A DNA stretch of 64,000 nucleotides from Streblospio benedicti (GCA_019095985.1 CM032660.1:41810195-41874194); one strand, 5' to 3'. Numbered from the stretch's first letter, positions 11,401 through 20,672 are shown. Program-made: numbers and translations. Notes: generated by a model from the letters alone, not told the origin.

Positions 11401-14400
11401 CATAAACCTTATGAAAATAACATATTTTGATGGCAAAGGGAAGGGGCCCTGTTGCCCCTGGGTCTCCCTGTGTACTTCATTATGTAGATCCAGCAGTCAA
11501 TCTACACCCGATTCCACTTATAATATAATGTTTCGTGGCGTTTTCTATGAAGCATATGGACGTGTTTTGTTAATCTGGCAAACGCGACTGAATAGGACAG
11601 ATATATTTTCACATGGGGAAGCACAGGCAAACCTGATGTTGAAAGGCACACAGCTGCCCTTGGCGCGGAACTTTCTGGTGGGGTAGATGTCGTCGTAGTA
11701 CTTGATGTTCTGCAGCCACAGCTGGAGTCCGTCCGGGGAGGGCAGCGTGATGCCAGACCACTTGAGGATCACCATGTACGCCATCGCAGACTGCAGGGGG
11801 AGAAAGGACGATCGTCATGTGTTAAATGGTATTGAGTAGAGATGGCAAAATAGTTGGAAGCTTCGAAGCTTTTGTTGCAAGAGCCGAAGATTTGAATCAT
11901 GAAGCACGATTCAAATGCTTCGGTTTGTATTTACTTGTAAATTACGGTTACTTCCCATGCTTGTTTATAATTCTATTAACAAAGTGGCTACAACATTGTG
12001 TTCCCACGTTTTAAAACAAACTGTATTCAGATGCCATATTGATTGATATGAGTCGTTCAATATCTACCAGCGGGTTACACTTTCTCTCTCAACTGACACA
12101 CTTTCAACTGTTTGTGACTTGTGTGTTGTAGAAAATCTTGTGATGCTGCAGACGAAAAAAGTACGATTGCAGACTTTGCAAGGAGAGCGAAAAGGTTGCA
12201 CTGACAAAGCAGTTTATCACCCTGCAACATTGAAGTCAGGTTGGTCACATCCTTTCTTACGCAGAGTTTGTTTTTTTCTACCTTGAAATGTGAGAAGGGC
12301 TCTCGGAGATCCTACTTTGCTTGCTCTACCTTGAGAGGAACTATTTTCTTTGCTCTACCTTGAGATCTGAGTAGGGCTCTCAGAGATCCTACTTTGCTTG
12401 CTCTACCTTGAGAGGAACTATTTTCTTTGCTCTACCTTGAGATGTGAGAAGAGCTCTCAGAGGAACTATTTTCTTTGCTCTACCTTGAGATGTGAGAAGG
12501 GCTCCCGGACGCTGGCCATGAACACAGTGTCCTCGGGCATCATGGCCTCCATAACGTCCTCCGTGTAGGTCACGTGGTCCAGCATAACGTCGTAGTGGTC
12601 CGTCTTGCTGGGCCGCACCCAGTGGCGCTGTGGAGACAGGAGCAAATGCAGTCATGGGGTATGTGTGTAATGTAACAACGTCTATTTCTAGCACCTGAGA
12701 GGTGTTACTCCATCTACATTGTATGTAATTAGTGTCTCTTTGAGAAGTAGAAAGGAAGCAAAGGTGGAGCGGGAAATTTGCACTGCCAGTTATTTAAACA
12801 ATCAAGATAAGATTTGAATATTTGACACCAATTATTGCAGCTAATACGTGCTATACAGTACTGGTATGTGTGTAATACAACAACGTCTATTTCTAGCACC
12901 TGGGAGGTGTTACTACTTCTACATTGTGCAGATGATATTGTATGTAATTAGTGTCTCTATGAGAAGTAGAAAGGAAGCAAAGGTGGAGTGGGAAATTTGC
13001 ACACTGTCACTCCCAGTTTCTTTAACAATCAAGATAAGATTTGATTATTTGACACCAATAATTGCAGCTAATACGTGCTATGCTGTACTGGTATTTCTAA
13101 TTGTCCAGCTTACTAACTATTTATATCAGTTTAGTATGTGTGGTAGAGTGATAGTGGCATCTAAGAAGGTTTGTACTTCACTATATGAAATTTTGATTAT
13201 TTGAACTTTGCCTACTGTGTCGTCTACAGCAATATGGGATACATTTACCTTACAGGAGACTAGTATTGACTTACCTACACTATTTTACAGAAGTGCCATC
13301 AGAACACGGTGATGGTATTATGACCTCCCCAGTCCCCCCCCCCCCACGTAATCTATTTTGTTACTTTGTCGGTCTGCATTGAGCATACTGTGTGCATATA
13401 GTTAATCATTTACACACGATAACATTGTCTGTTTATAACCGGTGAGAAGAGGTATTCCATCTACATTTTGCATAGAGTATATATATCATTCACATATTAC
13501 TACATGTATTTACATATACATATTTAAATAATCAAACAGTGTCTGTTTACAACATATGACATTGCGTATGCCATGTACATATTCATTTACATACCATAAA
13601 AAAGTCTGTTTATAACATTATGAGAGGCGGTAATCCATCTAATTGTGCATACTTTATACACATACATGTAGTTTGTGATTCAGTATACCAATGTGTGTTT
13701 ATAACCCTGCAAGATGGTACTCCATCTGCATTGTGCATACCATAAACACAGCATTTACATATTACATATTTACTTATTATCATATATATATAAATAATTA
13801 AACAGTGTTTATTTAGGACATGTGAGATGCGGTACTATGTCTAGATTATCCACCAAATACACATAGCTTATGATCTACATGGTATACCAAATTCTGTTTA
13901 TATCTATTGTACATACCACATACACATAGTTTATGATCTGCATGATATACCAAAGTCTGTTTATAGCCGTGCGAGGCGGTACCTGGAAGGGATGTGGCCA
14001 GCCGAGGCAGCACTTGCCTCCGACCGGCAGCGCCACGGACAGGTTGCGGAGCAGCGCGAACCGGCGGAACAGCGCCGACAGCGTGTCCGACGCGCACTTG
14101 TGCACCTGACGGGGGAGGAAAGTGACGTTAAACACGGATTTGTGCACCTCATGGGATATTCAGTGACAAAACATGGACTTGTGAACCAGGCAGAGAGCGT
14201 GGTACAATGTACAAACATGGATTTTGGAACCTCGTAGGGTACATAGTGACATCAAACATGGAAAACATGGATTTGTGCACCTCATGGGATATACAGTGAC
14301 GAAACATGGACTTGTGGACCTATTTGGGAGTATAGTGACATCAAATGGAGACTGGCAGGGACATGGAGGAGGCAGTGGATCGCTATAGCCCCAAATATAG

Positions 14401-17400
14401 TATTCTCGAACACATATGTCCAATTATATAGTTAGCCAATGCCCTTTTAGTCTGCTAGCCAGCCCTATACCTAGCATAGTGAACCCAGAAATTGTGACTA
14501 CTATAAGTTTTTATGGTTGATTTGCATTCTATATGGTCTAGGGATGAAATCCAGCTGCGTTGCCCAAATTTGCAGCTTGGGCATTTTTTTATTTGCATAA
14601 ATTATGCATAGAATGGCAAAATTTGATATATAGCCCAACATGGCCACCGGAGTGCATCTATTTTAAGATGTTATGGTTTAATTGCACCCTATATGAGAGG
14701 CAAATAAATCTAAGCGTGATTGTAAACCCTTACAGTAGTCACATTTTTTGGCTACCCTAGTCTGGCTACTAGACTATTAAGTGTCAAGTGGAAAATGGCT
14801 AAAACATTGTGTGTTAAGTGGGAAATTTGCAAACAACATTTTAGTGTTCGGTGGGAAAAGAGCTAGAATTTAAGTGTGAAGTGGGAAATTGGAAACATTC
14901 AAGTGTGAAATGGACCTCCCCCCCTTATCTAGACACTCCTTATTGTACACCTTTCAACACAATGATCAGCAGTTCATGCATTGAAGATGAAGGCTATTAC
15001 TAAGGAGCCAACAAGTGACAATCATGTGCTATAGCAATTATATACGTATAAGATCACATATCCTAGCTTGGAATATATGGACAGAATGGATAAAATGTCA
15101 TCATTCGGCAATCCTTGTATAGTATGTAATATAGTTTAGTCTTTTAAAATACCTCATTTGCTGTAATCCAATGCAAAAAGCAGTTTAAACCACTGATAGA
15201 TGCTCAAATGAACTGGGACAATTTGTGCTCCAATGAGCACACTTCAGTCCGTGTTGACGGTTTGTTACCTTCATGCAGACAAAGTAAAGTGTGTGTTCTC
15301 TCCACCAATACCCAACCATGTGCTGTAGCTGTTGTCAACGCCGCTTATAATGACTTAACATCAATTATAATGTGTACAAGACCACGTATCATAGCTTGGA
15401 ATATATAGAGCAAATGGCAGTTTAAAACGCTGATAGATGCTCAAATGAACTGGGACAATTTGTGCTGCAATGAGTACACCTCAGTCCGTGTTGACAGTTT
15501 GTTACCTTATCGTATCATAGCTGGGAATATATGGAGCAACTGGTCAAAATCTCACCCCTCACTCTCTGCTGACGGTTACCTTGATGTAGACGAAGTGCGT
15601 ATTTTCCCCTTCCACCTCGCAGCTGGGCGGCTCGTGCGGGTCCGGCAGAGCACTGACGTACTCCACCACGTGGCTGGGGATGGGCTCGGCCAGCCACGTG
15701 AGGTTGAGGGCCGCCAGGTCCACGCTCGCCGGGTCGAAGAAGCCGTCCGCCAGCACCGGGCCCGACTGTGGCGGTGGGGCCGCGGGAGGCTGGAATGTGT
15801 GAAGTTATTGGTCATTTTCACGAGCACATTTCTAGTTTGGTGTCTAGCAAGGTAATTTATATATCCTTGGATGAGTTCATCGTGTTGGTAATTAATTAGA
15901 TATATTATTTTCATCTTTCACAACACACAATAATTTATAACCCCGCAGGCAGGGACGGCGGCCGTAAACCATGATCTGACATGCGCAGTAGTGTTTTTGA
16001 AAATGTCTGTAGAAGCAGACGAAACTGTCAAACAGTTATAAATTATTGTGTGTTGTGAAAGATGAAAATAATATATCTAAGGTAATTTATATATTGGTTA
16101 CAATTAAACAGTACACCGTTATAAACGCAATTAACACTCCTGATCAAGCAACAGATGGAGAGGAAAAGTCACATGAATGAGACCAACACTCTTCTGATCC
16201 ACTGTCTACTTCTGTAGCTGGTCAGTCAGCATGTCCTGTTAGATTGACCAGAGGCAAGAGACCAGAATGCAATACTAGTATACAGTTGAATTGCGTGTGT
16301 TATGTGTATCATTCGATAGATGTTGTTTAATTGTGAAATGGCTATGTGTAGTATTTGATAGGTGTTCGCTAATTTTGAGATGTTAATTTTTTAGTACCTG
16401 TAAGTCTTTCTGAGAAATATGATTGGAAAGATCATTGTAACATGGTTAAGATTGGCCATGTTTTATCTTATTATAAAATAGTTTAGAATTTATTTGAAGT
16501 TGACATTTTTGAACTGCATAAATGTTTTTGATTGATGTTCGTTTGAAATTTGTTATAATTTAAAAAGTGAAATTTATTGACATGTTATTTGATCTATGAG
16601 AGTGAAATGATATTGACATGTTTTTAATTCGATATGTAATTTGAGAGTCAAATGATATTGACAGGTTGCGCAATTTTAATTATTTTATTTTTGAAGATGT
16701 TTTAATATATTGAGCTTAGGAAGGAAAATGTCATTATATAAGCCCCAATTATATGGACATGAATACATTGCAATCCGATTTATTATGGGTATATGTTTGT
16801 AACAATGTAGTTAATGGATTAGTTTGAGAACGAGGTAGTATGTCGTTAAATTTAAAATTTGACAGGCGTGACACATAACATATTCGATAACCGTATATGT
16901 GTATTGTGCAAAGAATGAAATTAAGAAGATTTTAATTATGACTTTTTATTACAAACGTCGGAAGCAACACGGCTGCTGAGGTGCTGAAAATGACTATGTA
17001 TCTGAGCTGACCTATTCTCAAGACCCCTCTTCTGCGGCGGCCTAGCTTGGACATGTCTTAGGTGTTGAAGGCCTTAACTCCCCGCTTTCTCGCTTTATCT
17101 CCCTGCCTCCTCCCCTTACCTCCTCTGCCCTCCCCTTACCTCCCCTCCCCCTCCCCTTACCTCCACTACCCCTCCCCTTGCCTCCCCACCTCCCCCTCAC
17201 TTCCCAGCCGCCTCCCGTGGCCGTGGTGTTGAGGTGACGCAGCAGCAGCTCCAGCTTGTTGTGCATCTCGCTGAGCTGGGACTCGAGCGCGCCAGGAGAC
17301 TCCGCCGACCTGCAGCACGGAAACAAACGACTCAAACACACGCCACCAGAAAAACACTACTCTCACTGTTCTGCCAAGCAAGCTCCTAACACTGTATTGA

Positions 17401-20131
17401 CATAGCGGAAGAGACATCTTCCATTTTACTTAATCAAGTGACCCTGACGAGACTCGAACCCACGACCTCTGGGTTGATAGGATAACTGTCTAAGTGTGTA
17501 GGCTGGGGGTTACAGCGACATGAGTTTGTCCGTGTAACCTTTTAACAGCCCGCTGTTTGGTATGATGGTATCATTCTGGTCTCACATCCTTGGAGTCGTG
17601 AGTTCGAGTGCCGTCAGGGCCACTTGATAGTCACGATGGAAGATGTCTTTTCAGCTATGTCAATACAGTGGCAGGAGCTTGCTTGGCAGAACAGTGAGAG
17701 TAAAGTTGAATTCGCAAGCAAAGTTGGGAAAATATATACACAGTTGTTTATACACCACATTATGAACCTCCAATAAGAAATTATTTAATATTGAATGATA
17801 TTTGGTCACGTATTGGTCACGTCATAGTCCCTAGTCCCGTGTAGGTCACGTCACGTCTGGTCACGTTTGGTCTCGGGTTTTAGTAGGTACCAATCTCAGT
17901 GGAGACCACTTGAGTAAGTCCCCCTGACGGTGGTTATACTGTGTAATAGAGTGACTACTCTGTAGATGCATGATCAGCAGCGATGATAAATATTGCCACC
18001 AAACTGATATGGTCATTGTCGTAGTCATTGCCCGATCTAGTGGCATTAGCAGTTTCATATTTATATGAAGTTCTAATTGTGGTGCTCATGGTCATGAAGT
18101 CATAGTCACAGGAATCGCCAATGCCAAGTCAAGTCAAAGTCAAAATTCATTTATAATACTGACTTGTGGTTACAATGTGATATTACATACATACAAACTT
18201 ACATACACTATACATACATACAAATCTACCTACACATGTATATACGTAAATTATTATTGGTTACAGAACCACCCAACCATTAAAGGTTTATATGTCAGTT
18301 CATAATGGCATAGTACACGTATATGTAACAGGGGAGTAATAAAGCCAAAGTATTAGAACATTATTCAAATATTATTAGAACTTTCAAAATTATTTACATA
18401 GGAGGTAAGCATTTTTTAAATTCAGCATTAAATGTTCCTGTTTAAGCCTTATTATACAATGAGTGGAAGTCAGACTTCCACCTATTTAGAACACCTGGTA
18501 CACTAGTATCAAATCCACCTTCACAATGTACCTTTAAAAGAACTTGTTGGTGTCTTTATTTGGTCCCAATTTTTTAATGTAATTCCAAAACTCTTTTGGG
18601 ATTTTAGTGTATTGTATGTCCATAACCATTGTTATTGTTGTGATGTTGGTCAGTATCAGAGCTCAGCGTCCATGCCAGGTGGGACCTGCGCATGCCATGC
18701 CAGGTGGCGAGGTCAGTGTCCTGGTCACCACGGTCGTCATGGTGGTAGTCATAGTGATTGTCAGAACTGTGGTCATATATGTAAATAGTCTAAATCTAAT
18801 TGAGATAGATAGAGAGATGAAGAGAGATATGGAGAGGAGAGATAAGGCAAGAGACGAGGAGAGATAGAGAGATGGATTGAGATAAGAAGAGACAGAGATG
18901 GAGAGGAGAAAGTGAGCAACAGAGATAATTATTGAGAGATGGAGGAAGATGGAGAGAGCTGAATAGAGAGGTAGAAAGAGATGGCGATGTATACTGAGAT
19001 TTGAGGAGAGCGATAGGGAGCACCGTGGCACCTACTTGTTAATTAGGTACAGGTCATTGGGTTGGAAGAGTGTGTGGGTGATTAGCATTGTGTGCTGAAT
19101 GTGCTGTCGGTGCAAGCATATGAGAAATGATCAATTGTTGATCAATAAGTAGGCCAATGATCTGATGTAAATTAAAAAGTCGTAAGAGCAAGACTTGGAT
19201 CAGGACTATAAACCACCACATCCACATTTACATTTACATTGAAAATGAAGTATACCAAACAATAAGGCAGTAGTTTTTTCTATTAGTGACGCCTTCAAGC
19301 CTGTAACAATGTCATCACGTGTACTCCGCATTGATATCAGCTTGTTGATGTAACACATGTAAATCATTGATTCCACGTGTCATAGGTTACCATAGATCAC
19401 TGCTGTTGAAGACAAATTGACTTTGATCAATTATACCATAGAGCAAAATGTATTTTATGGCACATTCTTTAGTTTTGTTTCAGCTACAATGCGATTTTAG
19501 CAACAAGAAGCTTTCTCTCTACTATGTACTAGATATCGTGTTAGATGTCTTAGTACTGAGACACACGTGGCAAACCCATATGACCCACACCTAGGCCACA
19601 CGTCCTATGTATAAGAAGGCAAATTACATATGAAGGCCATACGTAAATGTATTCTGTGTTAATGTAGAGAGTACTGACTATAGACATTCTAGTGTACGTC
19701 AGTGCCGACACATAAACGTACACCCAGCACACCTCATACATCATAAACACAGCCTCATGGTCTGCATGTAGACGTACCTTACAGAGAAAATAATATGTTC
19801 TTTGAAATTAGCAAATGTCAAGAATGTACTTCAAACACGTTTGGAAATCACTATATAAAAACTAGATCATTCTATGAATCTAAAAATAATGTTGTCACTA
19901 CTAGCTCTTATTAAGATTAAGAGTCATCTTGCCTTTCACTGCGACCCGGAGCGACATGTTTGGCTTGTATCCCCCCCCCCCCCCCCCCCGCCCCGCGTAC
20001 CTGACATGGAGCCCTCCGCCCTCCTTGGCGGCCCGCGGCCCGGCCTGCATGTAGAGGAAGAGCACGCCGAGCGGCACCAGCAGGAACACGCCGTTCTGCG
20101 GGAAGCTGCCGGAGGTCGCCAGGCGCGCCAT
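8352..20131 (-). CDS. GAL3ST-like: Galactose-3-O-sulfotransferase family enzyme, ten exons
   Basis: Type II Golgi enzyme expected to move sulfate from PAPS to O-3 of galactose on glycolipid or glycan. Exons (high to low): 20131-20001, 17309-17201, 15789-15580, 14105-13983, 12627-12484, 11790-11633, 11275-11084, 10680-10495, 9332-9204, 8465-8352. All have AG/GT borders and matching phases. Product about 498 aa: membrane anchor at ~14-30 (VFLLVPLGVLFLYMQAG), stem with NTT sequon, PAPS 5'-phosphosulfate loop YIKVHKCASDTL (~148-159), SVREPFSHLKS (~232, 3'-phosphate region), ARNSMVADLGF, FPLVIVSDHFHESMVM then CWSLKDILYKRLN, and FNCTLWGRIGRW. Each aligns by eye with GAL3ST1 (human CWELEDVLYFKLN, FNASFW), including a C-terminal DYNSKK matching GYNLKK. 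Exon 8 is one base short. Normal family length is 400-490 aa. Confidence 0.88.
8655..8845. repeat. Degenerate AAACCAATCC-type simple repeat
   Basis: About 190 bases of loosely repeated aaaccaa/ccaatcc words, period near 10, inside intron 9. Confidence 0.7.
9001..9128. repeat. Near-perfect hairpin, 53-base arms
   Basis: atattgagtttgttctttat... at 9,001-9,053 is the reverse complement of 9,076-9,128 with one mismatch, around a spacer of about 20 bases. Probably a small MITE in intron 9. Confidence 0.85.
9204..9332 (-). CDS. GAL3ST-like exon 9
   Basis: 43 codons, phase 0. VSHYVEVNARVMDFCKRAP aligns with the family's EVAALRHANERMRTIC. Donor AAG|GTGGGT. Confidence 0.8.
9780..9990 (-). repeat. 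Diverged copy of GAL3ST exon 8 end with donor, plus a 35-bp duplicate
   Basis: On the minus strand CGACTTCCTTGCCAAGGTAA near 9,893 copies the last bases and donor of exon 8 (CGACTTCCTTGCCGAGGTAA). The similarity extends upstream (CGGTCCATGAAG versus CGGCCGATGCGG). A second donor-like copy (GGCCAAG|GTAAGG) follows near 9,870. The word ttttcagt.tcagcaatgaatg occurs twice (~9,811 and ~9,958). It has the look of an alternative exon tail, but no phase I tried joins it to the neighbours. Confidence 0.5.
10008..10494 (-). repeat. 42-bp minisatellite built from exon 8 end plus splice donor (intron 8 start)
   Basis: About eleven units, mostly 42 bp, directly continue exon 8. On the minus strand each unit reads roughly GAAGACTTTCTTGCTGAG|GTAAGGGAG..., matching the true border GACGACTTCCTTGCCGAG|GTAAGGGAG. 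Nearly all keep a usable GAG|GTAAGG or GAG|GTAGGG; one unit (near 10,290) has lost it. Because 42 is divisible by three, the units translate as 14-residue repeats (EDFLAEVRELGRGP) over long stretches. Confidence 0.9.
10495..10680 (-). CDS. GAL3ST-like exon 8, one base short
   Basis: SLKDILYKRLNTWNTKYRP then HLAFSYFNCTLWGRIGRW fit the family in one frame. The last eight codons fit only in the next frame (GPDDFLAE), which is also the frame demanded by exon 9. The change falls in TGGGGCCCGAC; one more C would give RW-GPDDFLAE. The exon is 186 bases where 187 are needed. Most likely a homopolymer error in the assembly, otherwise a null allele. Donor GAG|GTAAGG. Confidence 0.8.
10681..11083. other. 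GAL3ST intron 7, no feature seen
   Basis: About 400 bases of unique AT-rich intron. No edge repeat. Confidence 0.7.
11084..11275 (-). CDS. GAL3ST-like exon 7
   Basis: Carries MARNSMVADLGFPTGFPAMG and YVKTWLKHISEKFPLVIVSD, then HFHESMVMVKRYMCW. This is one of the best-conserved stretches of the GAL3ST family (DLGF ... FxLVLxxEHFDESLVLLK). Phase 2 donor TG|GTGAGT. Confidence 0.85.
11300..11500. mobile_element. MITE fragment with ATGGCAGATCCAG end
   Basis: aatggcagatccag near 11,309 followed by a gggggtgggg tract. The same arrangement is seen at 28,140-28,305 and 37,226-37,390. A matching end (gtagatccagca) lies near 11,484. Inside intron 6. Confidence 0.5.
11633..11790 (-). CDS. GAL3ST-like exon 6
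   Basis: 52 codons plus two bases. SAMAYMVILKWSGITLP begins with the Ser of the 3'-phosphate region; LQLWLQNIKYYDDIYP follows. Phase 2 donor AG|GTTTGC, with the codon completed by the first base of exon 7. Confidence 0.8.
12277..12483 (-). repeat. Exon 5 end plus splice donor repeats (intron 5 start)
   Basis: The true border CTTCTCACATCTCAAG|GTAGAGC is followed by five further copies of AAG|GTAGA (near 12,430, 12,401, 12,353, 12,325 and 12,279). Three of them include the upstream exon bases GAGCYCTTCTCACAT. Higher-order units of about 76 bp (long plus short form) alternate. All are in the sense orientation. Confidence 0.9.
12484..12627 (-). CDS. GAL3ST-like exon 5: 3'-phosphate binding region
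   Basis: 48 codons, phase 0 at both ends. TDHYDVMLDHVTYTEDVM matches the family's NIICNHMRF block, and MMPEDTVFMASVREPFSHL matches the Arg-Asp/Glu-Pro strand that holds the 3'-phosphate. Confidence 0.85.
12658..13092. repeat. Tandem duplication, about 205-bp unit
   Basis: ggtatgtgtgtaat.caacaacg starts a unit at ~12,658 and again at ~12,863. Both end in ttgcagctaatacgtgctat. About 90 percent alike by eye, in intron 4. Confidence 0.9.
13430..13982 (-). repeat. Degenerate repeats of the intron 4 start
   Basis: The first ~35 intron bases after the exon 4 donor (GTACCGCCTCGCACGGCTAT then AAACAGACTTTGGTAT) recur in degraded form four times to the left (near 13,830, 13,710, 13,620 and 13,445), with AT-rich filler between. 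Spacing is irregular, 90-180 bp, so this array looks older than those in introns 5 and 8. Confidence 0.7.
13983..14105 (-). CDS. GAL3ST-like exon 4: PAPS 5'-phosphosulfate loop
   Basis: 41 codons, phase 0 at both ends. VHKCASDTLSALFRRFALLR corresponds to the family's KTHKTxxSTLLNILFRF loop and helix. The loop differs from the usual KTGGST (here KCASDT), but the His-Lys pair is kept. Confidence 0.85.
14106..14345 (-). repeat. Repeats of splice acceptor plus exon 4 start (intron 3 end)
   Basis: Five units of about 40-50 bp lie just upstream of exon 4. On the minus strand each reads GTCACT...AG|GTGCACAAAT..., copying the true acceptor and exon start (CCCCGTCAG|GTGCACAAGT). Four of the five keep the AG. 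This is an acceptor-side array, whereas the others sit on the donor side. Confidence 0.8.
14346..15180. other. GAL3ST intron 3, middle part
   Basis: AT-rich. Contains three loose copies of a aagtgtgaagtgggaaatt-type word (14,779-14,905). No gene. Confidence 0.5.
15181..15579 (-). repeat. Exon 3 end plus donor repeats (intron 3 start), ~240-bp unit
   Basis: Bases 15,181-15,400 and 15,418-15,579 are tandem copies (cagtttaaa.c.ctgatagat starts each). Each carries a copy of the exon 3 border: true TCTACATCAAG|GTAACCGTCA, copy GTCTGCATGAAG|GTAACAAACC near 15,272, and a shorter AAG|GTAACAAAC near 15,507. Confidence 0.75.
15580..15789 (-). CDS. GAL3ST-like exon 3: luminal lead-in to PAPS loop
   Basis: Exactly 70 codons, phase 0 at both ends. 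Pro-rich start (PPAAPPPQ), a sequon in ALNLTWL, and the last residues NTHFVYIK form the beta strand that enters the PAPS loop continued in exon 4. Confidence 0.85.
15896..16080. mobile_element. MITE with 45-bp terminal inverted repeats
   Basis: ttagatatattattttcatc at the left is inverted at the right (gatgaaaataatatatctaa). The core shares catgcgcagt and gcagacgaaactg with the element at 59,273-59,511, so the two are related. Lies between exons 2 and 3 of the sulfotransferase gene. Confidence 0.85.
16081..17040. other. GAL3ST intron 2, AT-rich part
   Basis: Long AT-rich intronic sequence. Loose repeats of gaaatgatattgacatg (16,560-16,670). No gene seen. Confidence 0.5.
17100..17200 (-). repeat. 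G-rich donor-like repeats (intron 2 start)
   Basis: After the exon 2 donor (GGAA|GTGAGGGGGAGG) come four similar words, three of them GGAGGTAAGGGGAGG, with a period of about 18-20 bp. A fourth donor-side array in the same gene, though its unit is simpler and could be plain purine-rich slippage. Confidence 0.6.
17201..17309 (-). CDS. GAL3ST-like exon 2: stem region
   Basis: Encodes ESQLSEMHNKLELLLRHLN, a short amphipathic stem helix, then NTTATGGGWE with one N-glycosylation sequon. Acceptor CTGCAG|G completes the split Arg codon; donor GAA|GTGAGG at phase 0. Confidence 0.8.
17358..17702. mobile_element. Palindromic SINE-derived element (family A) with ~90-bp inverted arms
   Basis: tactctcactgttctgccaa at the left is inverted at the right (ttggcagaacagtgagagta). 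Both arms carry a tRNA B-box-like word (gagactcgaacccacgacc and gagtcgtgagttcgagtg). Two SINE heads appear to have fused head to head and then moved as one unit. Confidence 0.7.
17703..18110. other. GAL3ST intron 1, no feature seen
   Basis: Unique sequence apart from repeated tggtcacg words (17,805-17,875). Confidence 0.5.
18120..18612 (-). mobile_element. LINE fragment (CR1/L2-like ORF2) and tail
   Basis: On the minus strand near 18,610-18,540 reads KIPKEFWNYIKKLGPNKDTN, the linker between endonuclease and reverse transcriptase in many CR1/Jockey-type LINEs (FWxYIxKLGP), then frame breaks to GGFDTSVPGVLNRWKSDFHSLYN. Bases 18,120-18,260 look like a LINE 3' tail (caaagtcaaaattcatttat). Dead fragment. 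Confidence 0.6.
18790..19020. repeat. GA-rich low-complexity tract
   Basis: About 230 bases of agagagat/ggagag words; codon-like open frames in it carry no family signal. Confidence 0.85.
19025..19240 (+). mobile_element. tRNA-derived SINE (family B), 3' part
   Basis: aattaggtacaggtcattgg at the start and actataaaccaccacatcca then tttacatttacatt at the end. Head absent. Closest to the copy at 4,005-4,258. Confidence 0.7.
20001..20131 (-). CDS. GAL3ST-like exon 1: cytosolic tip and signal anchor
   Basis: Start ATG at 20,131, followed by MARLATSGSFPQNG and an uncharged span of about 17 residues, the usual N-terminus of a type II Golgi transferase. Donor CAG|GTACGC, leaving phase 2. A run of about 18 G on the coding strand follows 12 bases into the intron. 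The region to the right (20,132-20,480) is GC-rich and is the likely promoter/5' UTR. Confidence 0.8.
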
Positions 20132-20480
20132 CGCCGCCGCCCGGGCCGAGTCACGGCAGCCACAGAACCCGCGTGACTGTCGCTAGCAGTGCACCGCGGC
20201 TGAGTTCTATACGCGTGTATACCTAGCCGATGACGCCCTTCTTGTGTACGTTGCTGAAGCTTGCGAGTAGGTCGCCTGAGCCACTTGATGAGGTCAGATG
20301 GTAATCTGCTCGGCAGAGGCGCGGACAGGTCACAGGTCACGGGGGGTGTTGTCAGTGGATGTGATAATGGCATACGCTGCGAGGATGGTATCCATGCGAA
20401 GGGTGTTATCAATGGACGAGTACTGTTTTGTATCCGCTCATGCTTTATTCAGAGTATTCCAAATGTTCTACACTAGTTTC
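20132..20480 (-). promoter_or_regulatory. Probable promoter/5' UTR of the GAL3ST-like gene
   Basis: GC- and CpG-rich stretch immediately upstream of the start codon, in an otherwise AT-rich neighbourhood. No TATA box placed with certainty. A second CpG-rich patch at 20,925-21,080 could be a further upstream exon or promoter. Confidence 0.35.
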
Positions 20481-20587
20481 TTTCCCATTTGACTGATTAA
20501 TTTTTAAAAACTCATGCATTCATGCATACAAAACGCACTCTAGGAAACAAACTCTTCTACATTATCACTTATCAACTCTCAAATACA

Positions 20588-20672
20588 GGTTGACTCGATA
20601 CTACTCGCTTGTTACTGAAAATACACTAAAATGCACTGAAACACACTAAAATACACTCAAACACACTAAAAA
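20588..20672. repeat. Short tandem repeat, acactaaaat-type
   Basis: Five or six loose copies of aacacactaaaatacact. Confidence 0.8.

Noticed and set aside
12277-15579. CRISPR-like regularly spaced repeats
   Set aside because: Repeats are contiguous or loosely spaced, contain eukaryotic splice borders and lie in introns.
17042-17341. Gly/Lys/Arg-rich 99-codon frame
   Set aside because: It is exon 2 read through into the G-rich intron repeats.
18663-19031. Ser/Leu-rich 122-codon frame
   Set aside because: Simple GA/CT low-complexity sequence.
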